Below are positions 27,332 to 37,232 of a DNA stretch of 64,000 bases, piece after piece. Numbering within the stretch: the stretch's first letter is position 1; each line of letters starts with the position of its first letter. Source of the DNA: Tianweitania aestuarii (lineage in GTDB: Bacteria; Pseudomonadota; Alphaproteobacteria; Rhizobiales; Rhizobiaceae); NCBI RefSeq assembly GCF_018457165.1, contig NZ_JAFMNX010000001.1, forward strand, positions 1,488,001-1,552,000. Reading direction: 5' to 3'. The notes under the pieces are model-generated. The model searched no databases and was not told where the DNA came from. It saw only the letters and a program-made list of their open reading frames with translations. The position numbers and the translations under genes were made by a program.

Positions 27332-29149
27332 ATGCCCATCAAACCGCTGCTCCTTGCTTGCTCCATGCTGATGACGGTGCCCTTCGGCACCCTTTCGGCA
27401 CGTGCGGAGCCGGCGCATGCGATTGCCATGCAGGGCAAACCGGCGCTTCCGGCAGACTTCCAGCATATGCCTTATGCCAACCCTGACGCCCCAAAGGGCG
27501 GTCGAGTAGTTTATGCCTGGCAAGGCAGCTTCGACAGCCTGAACCCCTTTATTGTTCAAGGCGATGGCGCCCGCGGCCTGTTCGACAACGAGTTCGGCAA
27601 CAACGTCTTCGAATCGCTGATGATGCGATCGCGCGACGAAGCGTTCACGATGTATCCGCTGATCGCCGAAAGCGTGGAAACCGATGATGCGCGGAGCTTC
27701 GTCACCTTTACTCTGAACCCTGCGGCCAAGTTCTCGGATGGCCAGCCGATCACGGTCGATGATGTGATCTTTTCGCTGGAACTGTTCCGCGATAAGGCCC
27801 GTCCGATCTATCAGCGCTGGGTCAACGTCGTGGACCGGATGGAACGCGTCGGCGAGCGTGGCCTGAAGCTGATCTTCAACGATAAGGCCGACCGCGAATC
27901 GCCTCTGCTGCTCGCTGGTATCCCGATCCTTCCCAAGCACGCGACTGATCGTGACACCTTCGATCGCACCAGCTTGAAGCCGATGATCGGTTCGGGCCCC
28001 TACATCATTGACAGCGTACGCCCCGGCGAACAGGTCAATCTGAAGCGCAACCCGGATTATTGGGCGAAAGATCTGCCTACGAAGCGCGGCTTCGACAACT
28101 ATGACGAAATCCGCATCAGCTATTTCCGCGATCCGAACACCATGTTCGAGGCCTTCAAGAAGGGCCTGGTTGATGTATTTCCGGAAGACCAGACCAGCCG
28201 TTGGGCATCCGGCTACAACTTTCCAGCCGTAACCGATGGCCGTGTCCGCAAGGAAACCTTCGACAAACAAACGCCTGCAGACATGCTCGGCTTCGTGCTC
28301 AACACACGCCGACCTGTGTTTCAGAACCGCGATGTCCGCCGGGCATTGGCCGGGTTGTTCGACTTCGAGTGGAGCAACCGCAACCTCTTCAACGACGCTT
28401 ATCAACGCACGACCAGCTATTTCACGGGCTCGGAATTGTCCTCGACCGGCCGGCCAGCCTCGGACGCCGAGAAGAGCTTATTGGCGCCCTATCCCGATGC
28501 GGTGAGACCGGAAATTTTGGCGGGAACCTGGACACCGCCGAGCTCCGACGGCAGCGGCCGCGATCGTGAGTTCTTGCGCCAAGGCTTCGATGCCTTGAAG
28601 GCGGCTGGTTACTCCATGAAGAACGGCCGGATGGTGGATGCCGAAGGCAAGCCTCTCGCCTTCGAGATCCTGCTTAACGGCAAGTCGAGCGAGCAAATCA
28701 GCATGGCTTGGCAACGCACCCTTGCCCGGCTGGGCATCACCGTGTCCATCCGCTCCGTCGATGCCGCGCAGTACCTTCAGCGCCAACGCACCTATGATTT
28801 CGACGCAATGCTGATGCGCTACACGTCATCCCTGTCGCCGGGGGTAGAACAGCAGTTCCGCTGGGGTTCCGCCTCAGCGGATGCGCCTGGTACCTACAAC
28901 TTTGCCGGCGTCTCTGAACCCGCTATCGACGCGCTCATCGACGAGATGGTGAATGCACGAGACCGCGACGAGTTTGTCACCATCGTGCGCGCCTATGATC
29001 GCGTTTTGCTAAGCGGCGCCTATGTCGTGCCCTTGTATTATCAGCCACAGCAATGGGTTGCGAGCTGGAGCCATATTCATAGGCCCGAACAAACGTCGAT
29101 CTACGGCTATCAGCTGCCGACCTGGTGGTCCGAGGATGATGCACAATGA
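27332..29149 (+). CDS. ABC transporter substrate-binding protein, family 5 (YejA-like)
   Basis: A 605-residue periplasmic binding protein of the oligopeptide family (SBP_bac_5). A signal peptide (MPIKPLLLACSMLMTVPFGT, cleavage near ARA-EP) is followed by HMPYANPDAPKGGRVVYAWQ, a start typical of YejA-type proteins. Later motifs include KFSDGQPITVDDVIFSLELF and the ligand-cleft segment SGPYIIDSVRPGEQVNLKRN. No permease or ATPase gene adjoins it. The next gene, a DsbA-like oxidoreductase, overlaps by 4 nt. The ATG at 27332 gives a proper signal peptide; the upstream part of the frame does not. Confidence 0.92.
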   Translation: MPIKPLLLACSMLMTVPFGTLSARAEPAHAIAMQGKPALPADFQHMPYANPDAPKGGRVVYAWQGSFDSLNPFIVQGDGARGLFDNEFGNNVFESLMMRSRDEAFTMYPLIAESVETDDARSFVTFTLNPAAKFSDGQPITVDDVIFSLELFRDKARPIYQRWVNVVDRMERVGERGLKLIFNDKADRESPLLLAGIPILPKHATDRDTFDRTSLKPMIGSGPYIIDSVRPGEQVNLKRNPDYWAKDLPTKRGFDNYDEIRISYFRDPNTMFEAFKKGLVDVFPEDQTSRWASGYNFPAVTDGRVRKETFDKQTPADMLGFVLNTRRPVFQNRDVRRALAGLFDFEWSNRNLFNDAYQRTTSYFTGSELSSTGRPASDAEKSLLAPYPDAVRPEILAGTWTPPSSDGSGRDREFLRQGFDALKAAGYSMKNGRMVDAEGKPLAFEILLNGKSSEQISMAWQRTLARLGITVSIRSVDAAQYLQRQRTYDFDAMLMRYTSSLSPGVEQQFRWGSASADAPGTYNFAGVSEPAIDALIDEMVNARDRDEFVTIVRAYDRVLLSGAYVVPLYYQPQQWVASWSHIHRPEQTSIYGYQLPTWWSEDDAQ

Positions 29150-29799
29150 GCCTGAAGCTGACCATTGACGTTGTGTCTGACGTCGTGTGCCCCTGGTGCT
29201 ATATAGGACAGAAGAAGCTCGAGCGCGCTCTGGCTTTGATCCCTGACATCCAGGTCACTGTTCAATGGCTACCTTACCAGCTCGACCCGACCATTCCGCG
29301 CAACGGCACCGATCGCCATGCTTATATGCTCGCCAAGTTTGGCAGCGCCGAGAAGGTTGACGAAATCCATGCCCGGATCGCATCTGTTGGGCAGGAACTT
29401 GGCATTACCTTCGACTTTGCAGCCATAAAAATCGCGGCCAATACCTTGGATGCACATCGCCTCATCCGCTGGGCAGGGGCGACCAGTCATGACATTCAGG
29501 GGCGTTTGATTAGCAACCTGTTTTCGGCCTTCTTCGAACAAGGTCGGGACATCGGCGATCGTGAAACCCTTACGGATCTTGCGAGCAAGAGCGGCATGGA
29601 CGCTGCAGTTGTGTCTGCACTGCTGGCGACGCAGTCAGACGTCGAGGCTGTTCAGCAGGAAGTTGCCACAGCTACCAACATGGGAATCACCGGCGTTCCC
29701 TGCTTCCTCCTTGATGGACGCTACGCTCTCATGGGCGCACAGGAGCCGGGGGTTCTAGCGGACGCCATTCGCCAAGTGGCTCAATACACCGCAAGCTGA
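29146..29799 (+). CDS. DsbA family oxidoreductase (FrnE-like)
   Basis: A 217-residue thioredoxin-fold protein with the active-site motif CPWC at residues 15-18 (SDVVCPWCYIGQKKLERAL) and the cis-Pro loop near GITGVPCFLLDGRYALMGAQ. It has no signal peptide, so it is probably cytosolic, like FrnE and 2-hydroxychromene-2-carboxylate isomerase relatives. Substrates are unknown. The ATG overlaps the end of the YejA-like gene (ATGA), so they form a transcriptional unit, although one product is periplasmic and the other is not. Confidence 0.92.
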   Translation: MSLKLTIDVVSDVVCPWCYIGQKKLERALALIPDIQVTVQWLPYQLDPTIPRNGTDRHAYMLAKFGSAEKVDEIHARIASVGQELGITFDFAAIKIAANTLDAHRLIRWAGATSHDIQGRLISNLFSAFFEQGRDIGDRETLTDLASKSGMDAAVVSALLATQSDVEAVQQEVATATNMGITGVPCFLLDGRYALMGAQEPGVLADAIRQVAQYTAS

Positions 29800-29886
29800 G
29801 GCGCCATAATAAAAAGCTTGAGCTAAATCCGAAGCAATCAGCGTACCCCTTTCGTTTCCGAAATCTGTAAACTTTTAAATGTTGCG

Positions 29887-29901
29887 GAACACATACCGAA
29901 C
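29887..29901 (-). promoter_or_regulatory. LexA operator (SOS box) upstream of lexA
   Basis: GAAC-ACATACC-GAAC is a perfect match to the alphaproteobacterial SOS box GTTC-N7-GTTC read on the minus strand. It lies 48 nt before the lexA start, as expected for autorepression. Confidence 0.8.
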
Positions 29902-29912
29902 AGATAGGGTCC

Positions 29913-29927
29913 GTTCTGGGTTTGTTT
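29913..29927 (+). promoter_or_regulatory. Second, imperfect LexA box
   Basis: GTTC-TGGGTTT-GTTT differs from the GTTC-N7-GTTC consensus at the last base. It starts 26 nt downstream of the first box start, in opposite orientation, and 22 nt before the lexA ATG. A second weaker operator is plausible but not proven. Confidence 0.45.
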
Positions 29928-29948
29928 TTGATTCAGAAGGGTTTTGGG

Positions 29949-30665
29949 ATGCTCACGCGCAAGCAGATGGAACTGCTTTCCTTCATCAATCAACGGATGA
30001 AGGAAAGTGGCATCCCGCCCTCTTTCGACGAAATGAAGGAGGCGCTGGATCTTGCCTCAAAGTCGGGCATCCACCGCCTGATTACGGCTTTGGAAGAACG
30101 TGGCTTCATTCGTCGCCTACCGAACCGTGCTCGAGCTCTTGAAGTGATCAAGCTTCCTGATTCGCTCTCACCTGCGATGGCTCCGAAGAAGTTTTCGCCA
30201 AGCGTGATTGAAGGCAGCCTCGGCAAGAAGCCGGCAGAGCCCGCCAAGCCACAGCGTAGCGCCTCGAATGACGATAATGCCAACGGCATCTCTCTGCCGG
30301 TCATGGGTCGTATTGCAGCCGGTGTGCCGATCTCCGCGATCCAGCACCCGACGCATTCCATCACCGTTCCGCCGGATATGTTGGCAGGTGGCGAGCATTA
30401 TGCATTGGAAGTGCGCGGGGACTCGATGATCGAAGCCGGCATTTTCGATGGCGATACGGTCGTGATCCGCGACGGCAGCACGGCCAATCCCGGCGACATC
30501 GTGGTTGCCTTGGTGGATGATGAAGAAGCCACGTTGAAGCGCTTCCGCCGCAAGGGCGCGTCCATTGCCCTCGAAGCCGCCAACCCTGCTTACGAGACAC
30601 GTATCTTCCCGCCGCACCGCGTCAAGGTGCAAGGACGCTTGGTGGGGCTGATCCGGAAGTACTGA
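29949..30665 (+). CDS. lexA: LexA repressor
   Basis: SOS repressor with RecA-stimulated self-cleavage. The 238-residue protein has an N-terminal winged helix ([20 protein letters not shown], with [20 protein letters not shown] as recognition region). A linker of about 45 residues, longer than in E. coli, is typical of the group. The S24 peptidase domain has the Ala124-Gly125 cleavage site in RIAAGVPI, nucleophile Ser159 in [11 protein letters not shown] and Lys197 in EATLKRF. Two operator-like sites lie upstream. The 3' end overlaps comEC tail to tail by 44 nt. Confidence 0.98.
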   Translation: MLTRKQMELLSFINQRMKESGIPPSFDEMKEALDLASKSGIHRLITALEERGFIRRLPNRARALEVIKLPDSLSPAMAPKKFSPSVIEGSLGKKPAEPAKPQRSASNDDNANGISLPVMGRIAAGVPISAIQHPTHSITVPPDMLAGGEHYALEVRGDSMIEAGIFDGDTVVIRDGSTANPGDIVVALVDDEEATLKRFRRKGASIALEAANPAYETRIFPPHRVKVQGRLVGLIRKY

Positions 30666-33078
30666 CGGCTTCGGCAGCTCGCTTGTCTACGGTGCTTTGC
30701 TTTCGCGAAGGCAATTTCGCAATCGGATCACGCGGCTTGCGCTTGTAGGGCGCCATGCCGCGAGCTTCACGGGAAAATCGACGATGGTCATGCCATGGTC
30801 GGTAAGGTCTGCGCAGCGCATGTTGGATGATCGCCTCGCCGCTTTTCTTGTCGAAGGTGATGGTGGCGCTTCCGTTCTGCGCAAGGTCGCGCTTTGTGAG
30901 CACCTTGGATCTTTTCCCACGACAAACACTGCTGTTTGCAGTGGCGTCGTCAATAACGATGACGGCAGCATTGCCGCAGTAAGCTTTGACGTCCCCGTCT
31001 TCCGGAAGAGATACGATGCTTCCGCCTAGCGGATGCTTGATCGTGCAGACGTCATCTTTGCATAGGAAGTTGCCTGACGGATCATTATCCGCCGGGACGT
31101 CATCAACCGGCTTAACCAGGGTCATTGCAGAAGCCGCTCGCTGCCAATCTTGCGTGGTGAACGCATTGGGCCGTGTTCGATTGACCGCGATTTGCCCGTC
31201 GGCCGTTGGCATCCCGATGAGACGTGCATCCTCTGATATGTAGAGGTCGGGCACCTGCCGCATGGCGAAGGTCAGCACTCCCGCGACAAGGAACGGCAAT
31301 GCCAGGAGGCGCATTCGTGTCGTCGTGAAGCAGCCAAGAACAAGCGCCATCGTGAACAAAATCACTGTGGAAGCCGGCACGATGCCAACCGCATCCATAG
31401 GCGAGCGGTTGGCCAACCAATGTGCAATGCCGAGCATCAGGTCGAGCCCTAAGCCCATCACCATCAACGGCCAGGCTTCCAGACCGAAAGGCATCAAGGC
31501 GACAGCCATAACGGCCGGCGGCATGATCAGGATGCCGATGATCGGGGTTGTCGCCAAGTTTGCCACCAAAGTGAGCGGCGAGATTCGTTGAAAGTGATAA
31601 GCGCCGAATATGCTCGTCGCGCCCCCAGCGAGAACCGACGTCGCGACCGATCCTGCAACAAGAACGGCAACATAGCGCGTCAAGCGCGACAAGGGTGAGC
31701 GGTTGGTTGGCGGTGCGTGACGCTTGCCGTTAAGTCGCCACTGCTTCCACCCGGCATAGCCCGCAATCAGGGCTGCGGTTGCCGCAAACGACATTTGAAA
31801 GCTCGGTCCCATCACCTCATGCGGGGTGATCAGTAGGATGATCAGAGCCGCAATGGCCAGATTGCGCATGCTGAGCGCAGCGCGATCAAAGAGGATCGCC
31901 GTCAGCATCACCGCAACCATCAGAAAACTTCGATTGGCGGCAACCTGATCACCGGCGAGCAGGAGGTAAAATCCGGTACCAGCCAAAGCGACAAGGGCGG
32001 AAACCTTCTTCACGGGGTAGCGTGCCGAGAAGCCTGGAAAGAGTGCAAACAGCACGCGCATGGAGCCCATGATTGTCGCTGCCGCCAGCGCCATGTGGAG
32101 GCCTGAGATTGACAGAACATGCGCGAGACCGGTGATGCGCAGGTCCTCGTTGACTGCTTCGGGAATACCAGCCCGTACGCCAGCGATAAGCGCGGCCGCG
32201 ATCTCGCCGGACGCCCCGGGGATCACGGCTCGGATCTTGTCCGCTATTGTCATTCGAAGCCGCTCAACGCGTTGCGCCAGGCTCTGCGAAGACGACGCAG
32301 CCGGCGCCCCCTCCGCGCGAACAGGATTGCGCAGGAAAAAGCCGATCGCGCCAAGTCCGTCAAAATAGCTTTGAAAGGCAAAGTCGTAGCTGCCCGGCCG
32401 CACCGGGCCGGAGGGCGGCATCAGCCTGACCACGCCTCGGACAACCTCGCCGGGCAGCAACTTGTCAGGCACCTGGCGCGCAGTTACGCGAACCCGCTCC
32501 GGCGCGTAACGAAGTTTTGGCCGCGCTGTCGACAAGACATCCAGCGTCAGCCGCGTTCGTCCGCTTTCCTGAAGTTCAACCAGCGCTACGCGGCCTGTGA
32601 CCTCCGTTGCGATTGGAGAGCCAAGGATAGGCGTCGATTTCCGCTCCGTTTCGAGTTTCGCCAGAGCGCCCCCCACCAGCAACGCGAGCATGGCGAGACA
32701 GGCAAGATGCCAAACATGGCGCCGACGCAGGAGCCACGCCAGTACCCCCACGAACAGTAATGCCGCAGCCAGAGGTAAAATCGATGGCTCAAAGGGGAGA
32801 AGAAAGTAAACAACGGCACCGCCACCGATCAGCGGCGGCAGGGTGAGAAAGCCGATCCCGCGCGACCATTCGACTTGCCAGGCCCGTTTCCAGGCATCCG
32901 GCTGATGTGCAACCCAGCGAAGCAGCCGTGCCACATGCTGCGAAGACAGGAAGCCGCGCGGTTGGCCGGGCTGCGACCATGCGTCATACGTCGCCTCTTC
33001 ATCGTCATAGACGAAGAAACCCCGCTCACTCGGTTCGGACGCGGCTGTACTGATCGTCGCCCTCACTTCGATCCCCAT
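30622..33078 (-). CDS. comEC: ComEC/Rec2 family competence protein
   Basis: A polytopic inner-membrane protein of 818 residues that in competent bacteria forms the DNA uptake channel. It has an N-terminal DUF4131-type region with close helices and a beta-rich soluble part. The ComEC core follows ([40 protein letters not shown]). The C-terminal 170 residues lack the HxHxDH metallo-beta-lactamase motif found in longer ComEC proteins, so the nuclease-like domain seems missing or degenerate. ATG at 33078 is used; a GTG six codons upstream is possible. Whether the cell is competent is unknown; no other com gene is in the window. Confidence 0.88.
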   Translation of the reverse strand: MGIEVRATISTAASEPSERGFFVYDDEEATYDAWSQPGQPRGFLSSQHVARLLRWVAHQPDAWKRAWQVEWSRGIGFLTLPPLIGGGAVVYFLLPFEPSILPLAAALLFVGVLAWLLRRRHVWHLACLAMLALLVGGALAKLETERKSTPILGSPIATEVTGRVALVELQESGRTRLTLDVLSTARPKLRYAPERVRVTARQVPDKLLPGEVVRGVVRLMPPSGPVRPGSYDFAFQSYFDGLGAIGFFLRNPVRAEGAPAASSSQSLAQRVERLRMTIADKIRAVIPGASGEIAAALIAGVRAGIPEAVNEDLRITGLAHVLSISGLHMALAAATIMGSMRVLFALFPGFSARYPVKKVSALVALAGTGFYLLLAGDQVAANRSFLMVAVMLTAILFDRAALSMRNLAIAALIILLITPHEVMGPSFQMSFAATAALIAGYAGWKQWRLNGKRHAPPTNRSPLSRLTRYVAVLVAGSVATSVLAGGATSIFGAYHFQRISPLTLVANLATTPIIGILIMPPAVMAVALMPFGLEAWPLMVMGLGLDLMLGIAHWLANRSPMDAVGIVPASTVILFTMALVLGCFTTTRMRLLALPFLVAGVLTFAMRQVPDLYISEDARLIGMPTADGQIAVNRTRPNAFTTQDWQRAASAMTLVKPVDDVPADNDPSGNFLCKDDVCTIKHPLGGSIVSLPEDGDVKAYCGNAAVIVIDDATANSSVCRGKRSKVLTKRDLAQNGSATITFDKKSGEAIIQHALRRPYRPWHDHRRFSREARGMAPYKRKPRDPIAKLPSRKQSTVDKRAAEAVSTSGSAPPSVLAP

Positions 33079-33199
33079 CAGATGCAAAACTTGCACCTGC
33101 CCGCACCTATGCTACACGGGCGCGCGTCCGGTGCCAGCCCACGTCAGGCTTTAGCCCCGTGAAATGCGCCGCCTTGAGAATTTACGATCGGATCCCACC

Positions 33200-34621
33200 A
33201 TGTCGAAGCCAATCGTCACCCGCTTCGCGCCCTCGCCCACGGGCTATCTCCATATTGGCGGCGCGCGAACAGCCTTGTTCAACTGGCTTTACGCCCAGCA
33301 CGTCGGCGGCACGATGCTGCTGCGCATCGAAGACACCGATCGCGAGCGCTCCACCGATGCGGCAACCACTGCGATCCTCGACGGTTTGAAATGGCTCGGC
33401 CTGACTTGGGATGGCGAGCCGATCTCCCAGTTCGCACGCGCCGAGCGCCACCGAGAAATCGCTGAGGAACTCGTGGCAAAAGGCGCCGCATATCGTTGCT
33501 ACGCCACACCGGCCGAGCTCGACGAAATGCGCGAAAAGGCAAAGGCTGAAGGTCGTCCGCCACGCTATGACGGCCGTTGGCGCGGCCGCGATGAGTCCGA
33601 GGCACCAGCTGGTGTGAAGCCCGCGATCCGCATCAAGGCGCCGCGCGAGGGCGAGACCGTCGTTGCCGATCGCGTGCAGGGCGAAGTGCGCTTCCCGAAC
33701 AAGGATCTGGACGATTTCATCATCCTGCGTTCGGATGGCAATCCAACCTACATGCACGCCGTCGTTGTGGATGATCACGATATGGGCGTGACGCACATTA
33801 TCCGCGGCGACGACCACCTGACCAACGCCGCACGCCAGACCATCATCTACCAGGCGATGGGCTGGGACGTGCCGGTCATGGCGCATATTCCGCTGATCCA
33901 TGGTGCGGACGGCGCTAAGCTGTCCAAGCGCCACGGCGCGCTCGGCGTCGAAGCGTATCGCGAGATGGGCTACCTGCCGGAAGCGCTCTGCAACTACCTG
34001 GCTCGCCTCGGTTGGAGCCACGGCGACGACGAGATCATGTCCGTTAAAGACATGATCCGCTGGTTCGAGATCGAAGACGTCAACAAGGGTGCGGCGCGAT
34101 TCGACTTCGCCAAGCTGGAAGCCGTGAACGGCGTGCATATGCGTCGCATGGATGATGCAGCGCTCACGGCCGCTCTCATCGACACGCTGCCTTATCTGCA
34201 GAACGGCGAAGCCATCCTGGGAAAGCTGGATGATGCCAAGCGCGCACAGCTGAGCGCTGCAATGCCCGGCTTAAAAGAGCGTGCCAAGACGCTGGTGGAG
34301 CTGGCCGATAGCGCCGACTACCTTTTTGCCACGCGTCCACTGCCGCTCGACGAGAAGGCTACGCAGATTCTTGATGCTGACGCACGCAAGGTTCTCGCCG
34401 ATGCACGCGATGCCTTGTCGTCCGTCCAGGACTGGTCGGCAGCCACGACGGAAGCAGCTGTGCGAGAGGTTGCTGAAAAATCAGGCTTGAAGCTTGGTAA
34501 GGTCGCGCAGCCGCTTCGCGCGGCTTTGACGGGCCGAAGCACGTCACCTGGCGTCTTCGATGTCTTGGCTGTGCTCGGAAAAGAAGAGTCGATTGGCCGT
34601 TTGACAGATCAAATCGGTTAG
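33200..34621 (+). CDS. gltX: Glutamyl-tRNA synthetase
   Basis: Charges tRNA-Glu, and in many alphaproteobacteria also tRNA-Gln for later amidation. The 473-residue class I enzyme has [17 protein letters not shown] with the HIGH motif as HIGG, the glutamate-binding region, and the KMSKS-type loop as GAKLSKRHG. The C-terminal helical anticodon domain is complete. ATG at 33200 is selected over the upstream in-frame ATG at 33164 because it gives the canonical [11 protein letters not shown] start. It is divergent from comEC and 166 nt before gltA. Confidence 0.98.
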   Translation: MSKPIVTRFAPSPTGYLHIGGARTALFNWLYAQHVGGTMLLRIEDTDRERSTDAATTAILDGLKWLGLTWDGEPISQFARAERHREIAEELVAKGAAYRCYATPAELDEMREKAKAEGRPPRYDGRWRGRDESEAPAGVKPAIRIKAPREGETVVADRVQGEVRFPNKDLDDFIILRSDGNPTYMHAVVVDDHDMGVTHIIRGDDHLTNAARQTIIYQAMGWDVPVMAHIPLIHGADGAKLSKRHGALGVEAYREMGYLPEALCNYLARLGWSHGDDEIMSVKDMIRWFEIEDVNKGAARFDFAKLEAVNGVHMRRMDDAALTAALIDTLPYLQNGEAILGKLDDAKRAQLSAAMPGLKERAKTLVELADSADYLFATRPLPLDEKATQILDADARKVLADARDALSSVQDWSAATTEAAVREVAEKSGLKLGKVAQPLRAALTGRSTSPGVFDVLAVLGKEESIGRLTDQIG

Positions 34622-34679
34622 CGTGGGAACAACTCGGTTGCAGTGCACTTACGGCAGTGCAACATTCGTTGCCGGAATC

Positions 34680-34708
34680 CTTGGCACGATTTGCTGAATA
34701 CGATAGCA
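34680..34708 (+). promoter_or_regulatory. Putative promoter for gltA
   Basis: CTTGGC (34680-34685) and ATAGCA (34703-34708) are 17 nt apart in the gltX-gltA gap, resembling the rhizobial CTTGAC-N17-CTATAT form. It would leave a leader of about 75 nt before the gltA ATG. Confidence 0.4.
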
Positions 34709-34787
34709 CTCCCCTGCCTGCGGGTTTTCGCCACACTTCGGCAATTTTTCCGCCATGGCGTCTTCCAGTAATGAGAAGGACTTTGCG

Positions 34788-36077
34788 ATGACCGACGCGA
34801 ACGCTGATTTTAGCCTGAACGGTAAATCTATCAATTTGAAGGTCCGAAAGGGCTCCGTCGGACCAGAGGTGGTCGATATCGGCTCCCTGTATAAGGAAAC
34901 CGGCGCCTTCACCTACGATCCCGGATTTACTTCAACCGCGTCGTGCGAGTCGCAGATCACCTATATCGATGGTGATGAGGGCGTTCTCCTGCATCGCGGC
35001 TATCCTATCGACCAGCTGGCGGAACAGGGCGACTTCCTGGAAGTCTGCTACCTGCTTCTTTACGGCGAACTGCCGACGCGCACGCAGAAGGAAGACTTCG
35101 ACCGTCGCGTCACGCGCCACACGATGGTGCATGAGCAGATGGCTTGGTTCTATCGCGGCTTCCGTCGCGATGCCCATCCGATGGCCGTCATGTGCGGCGT
35201 GGTTGGCGCACTGTCTGCGTTCTACCACGACTCCACGGACATCTCGGATCCGCAGCAGCGCATGATTGCTTCGATCCGCCTGATTGCGAAGATGCCGACG
35301 ATCGCGGCAATGGCCTACAAGTACCATGTTGGCCAGCCCTTCGTTTACCCGAAGAACGAACTGAATTTCGCGGCGAACTTCCTGCACATGTGCTTTGCCG
35401 TGCCGTGCGAGGACTATAAGGTGAACCCGATCCTGGCACGCGCCATGGAGCGGATCTTCATCCTTCATGCCGACCACGAGCAGAACGCCTCGACCTCCAC
35501 GGTCCGTCTTGCCGGTTCGTCCGGCGCGAACCCCTTCGCCTGTATCGCAGCTGGCATCGCCTGCCTGTGGGGTCCGGCGCATGGCGGCGCCAACGAAGCG
35601 GCACTGAACATGCTGGGTGAGATCGGCTCGGTTGATCGCATTCCTGAGTTCATTGCTCGCGCAAAAGACAAGAACGATCCGTTCCGCCTGATGGGCTTCG
35701 GACATCGCGTCTACAAGAACTACGATCCACGCGCCAAGATCATGCAGAAGACAACGCATGAGGTTCTCGGCGAACTCGGTATCAAGGACGATCCGCTGCT
35801 CGACGTCGCCATGGAGCTCGAGCGGATCGCGCTGACCGACGAGTACTTCATCGAGAAGAAGCTCTACCCGAACATCGACTTCTATTCGGGCATCACGCTG
35901 AAGGCGCTCGGCTTCCCGACCACCATGTTCACGGTGCTGTTCGCGGTCGCCCGCACGGTCGGCTGGATTGCGCAGTGGAAGGAAATGATCGAAGATCCGA
36001 GCCAGAAGATCGGCCGTCCGCGCCAGCTCTATACGGGCCACACCCAGCGCGACTACACACCGATCGCCAAGCGCTAA
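34788..36077 (+). CDS. gltA: Citrate synthase (type II)
   Basis: First step of the TCA cycle: condenses acetyl-CoA with oxaloacetate. The 429-residue chain is the length of the hexameric, NADH-sensitive type. It contains the N-terminal [18 protein letters not shown] block, the active-site His segment [20 protein letters not shown] and the signature [17 protein letters not shown] at 34788 follows AAGGA by 7 nt; an upstream in-frame ATG at 34755 lacks such a site. A perfect terminator follows. Confidence 0.98.
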   Translation: MTDANADFSLNGKSINLKVRKGSVGPEVVDIGSLYKETGAFTYDPGFTSTASCESQITYIDGDEGVLLHRGYPIDQLAEQGDFLEVCYLLLYGELPTRTQKEDFDRRVTRHTMVHEQMAWFYRGFRRDAHPMAVMCGVVGALSAFYHDSTDISDPQQRMIASIRLIAKMPTIAAMAYKYHVGQPFVYPKNELNFAANFLHMCFAVPCEDYKVNPILARAMERIFILHADHEQNASTSTVRLAGSSGANPFACIAAGIACLWGPAHGGANEAALNMLGEIGSVDRIPEFIARAKDKNDPFRLMGFGHRVYKNYDPRAKIMQKTTHEVLGELGIKDDPLLDVAMELERIALTDEYFIEKKLYPNIDFYSGITLKALGFPTTMFTVLFAVARTVGWIAQWKEMIEDPSQKIGRPRQLYTGHTQRDYTPIAKR

Positions 36078-36090
36078 TCCAAACGCAATG

Positions 36091-36121
36091 AAAAAGCCCG
36101 GCCATAACGCCGGGCTTTTTT
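36091..36121 (+). terminator. Rho-independent terminator after gltA
   Basis: AAAAAGCCCGGC (36091-36102) and GCCGGGCTTTTT (36109-36120) form a perfect 12-bp stem with a CATAAC loop, followed by another T. The flanking A-run means it can also serve the convergent gene that stops at 36180. Confidence 0.93.
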
Positions 36122-36179
36122 GCTTTCGGATGATCGCTATTTTCGCAGAAGTGGCGGCTCAACAGTCGTGTTGAGTGGA

Positions 36180-37163
36180 TCAGATGATCCGGCAGGCCCG
36201 TAGCAGCTTCAGAAGCCGCACAACTGCCGGCAGCCTGTTAAAGGCGACGTAAACTAGCCGCTGTTCTCCGCCATAGATATCTTTGTGCTGCGACAAGGAG
36301 CGGACCGGATACAGGAAGCGGTTGGTGAACGCGTTGGTGTAGAAGAAGCGGAAACCACGCCGCGTCACCCAGTTCTTGTTGAATTCCTTGTCCTCGATCA
36401 TGTGAAATGGCGACAGGCCGAGATGGAGCTCGTGCGCGCCTTCAGACTGAAAGGTCTCGATGGCCTTGCGCATCAAGAGGTAGCCGGCAAGCGGATCCGT
36501 ACCGGGCAACCACCGCCGCGTGGCGGAGAGATAACCGACCACGTGGCCACCCTCGTAGACAGGATCAAAAAAGGCGAAACCTTCCGGCTCGCCTTGTTTA
36601 TTGAACAGCACGAATTTGCGGGCACCCTCCTCATCGCCGAGCACAACGGGGCGCACAAGGAAACGCAGCTCGCGGCTCTTCGTGGCCTTCGAGCGCCGCC
36701 AGGCTTCTGAGACAGCCCGAAGTTTCCGTCCTATCTCGCCGGAAAGTGGAACCTCGCATACGCTGTGTCCACTGGCTTCGAAGCGATTGGCGGCTGTACG
36801 GAAGCTGCGGCGTGCAGGTCCTTTAAATGAGAAGTTGCGCAGGTCGACCACTGTTTCGGACCCAAACGCATTGACGAAGAAACCGCGTCCGTTCAGCAGC
36901 GCCGCCGTTGCATGCGAGATCTGCCAGAAGCTCACATCCTGGTATTTGGCGAGGAAGTCGTCGATCAGAGCGCCATGGTGTTCAGCCGGCGCGATCGGAT
37001 CAGCCAGCACGAAAGCGGTGCCGCCAACCATCTTGTAGCTGAGGAAGCCGTTCTCATCGCCAAAATAGCGGAGATCCGGCTGAAACGCGGCAGAATAGGC
37101 GACGGGAAAGCGCCCATGCTGTTCGAGCAGCGCGCGGCGCTTGGAATCGGGAAGGACATTCAT
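36180..37163 (-). CDS. Phosphatidylglycerol lysyltransferase C-domain protein (DUF2156)
   Basis: A 327-residue protein matching only the soluble C-terminal catalytic region of MprF/LpiA-type aminoacyl-phosphatidylglycerol synthases, a double GNAT fold. Visible features are LRYFGDENGFLSYKMVGGTA near the N-terminus and GYLLMRKAIETFQSEGAHEL, PFHMIEDKEFNKNW in the second half. There is no membrane flippase domain and no signal peptide. It could aminoacylate phosphatidylglycerol or another acceptor from charged tRNA, or be an acyltransferase of changed specificity. It is separated from dnaE by 69 nt on the same strand. Confidence 0.8.
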   Translation of the reverse strand: MNVLPDSKRRALLEQHGRFPVAYSAAFQPDLRYFGDENGFLSYKMVGGTAFVLADPIAPAEHHGALIDDFLAKYQDVSFWQISHATAALLNGRGFFVNAFGSETVVDLRNFSFKGPARRSFRTAANRFEASGHSVCEVPLSGEIGRKLRAVSEAWRRSKATKSRELRFLVRPVVLGDEEGARKFVLFNKQGEPEGFAFFDPVYEGGHVVGYLSATRRWLPGTDPLAGYLLMRKAIETFQSEGAHELHLGLSPFHMIEDKEFNKNWVTRRGFRFFYTNAFTNRFLYPVRSLSQHKDIYGGEQRLVYVAFNRLPAVVRLLKLLRACRII

Positions 37164-37232
37164 CCCGGCGAGAAACAGGAAAACCCTGTTCTCGAACAGA
37201 GGGGCAGCAAAGAAAAATGCTGCACCAGTTTT

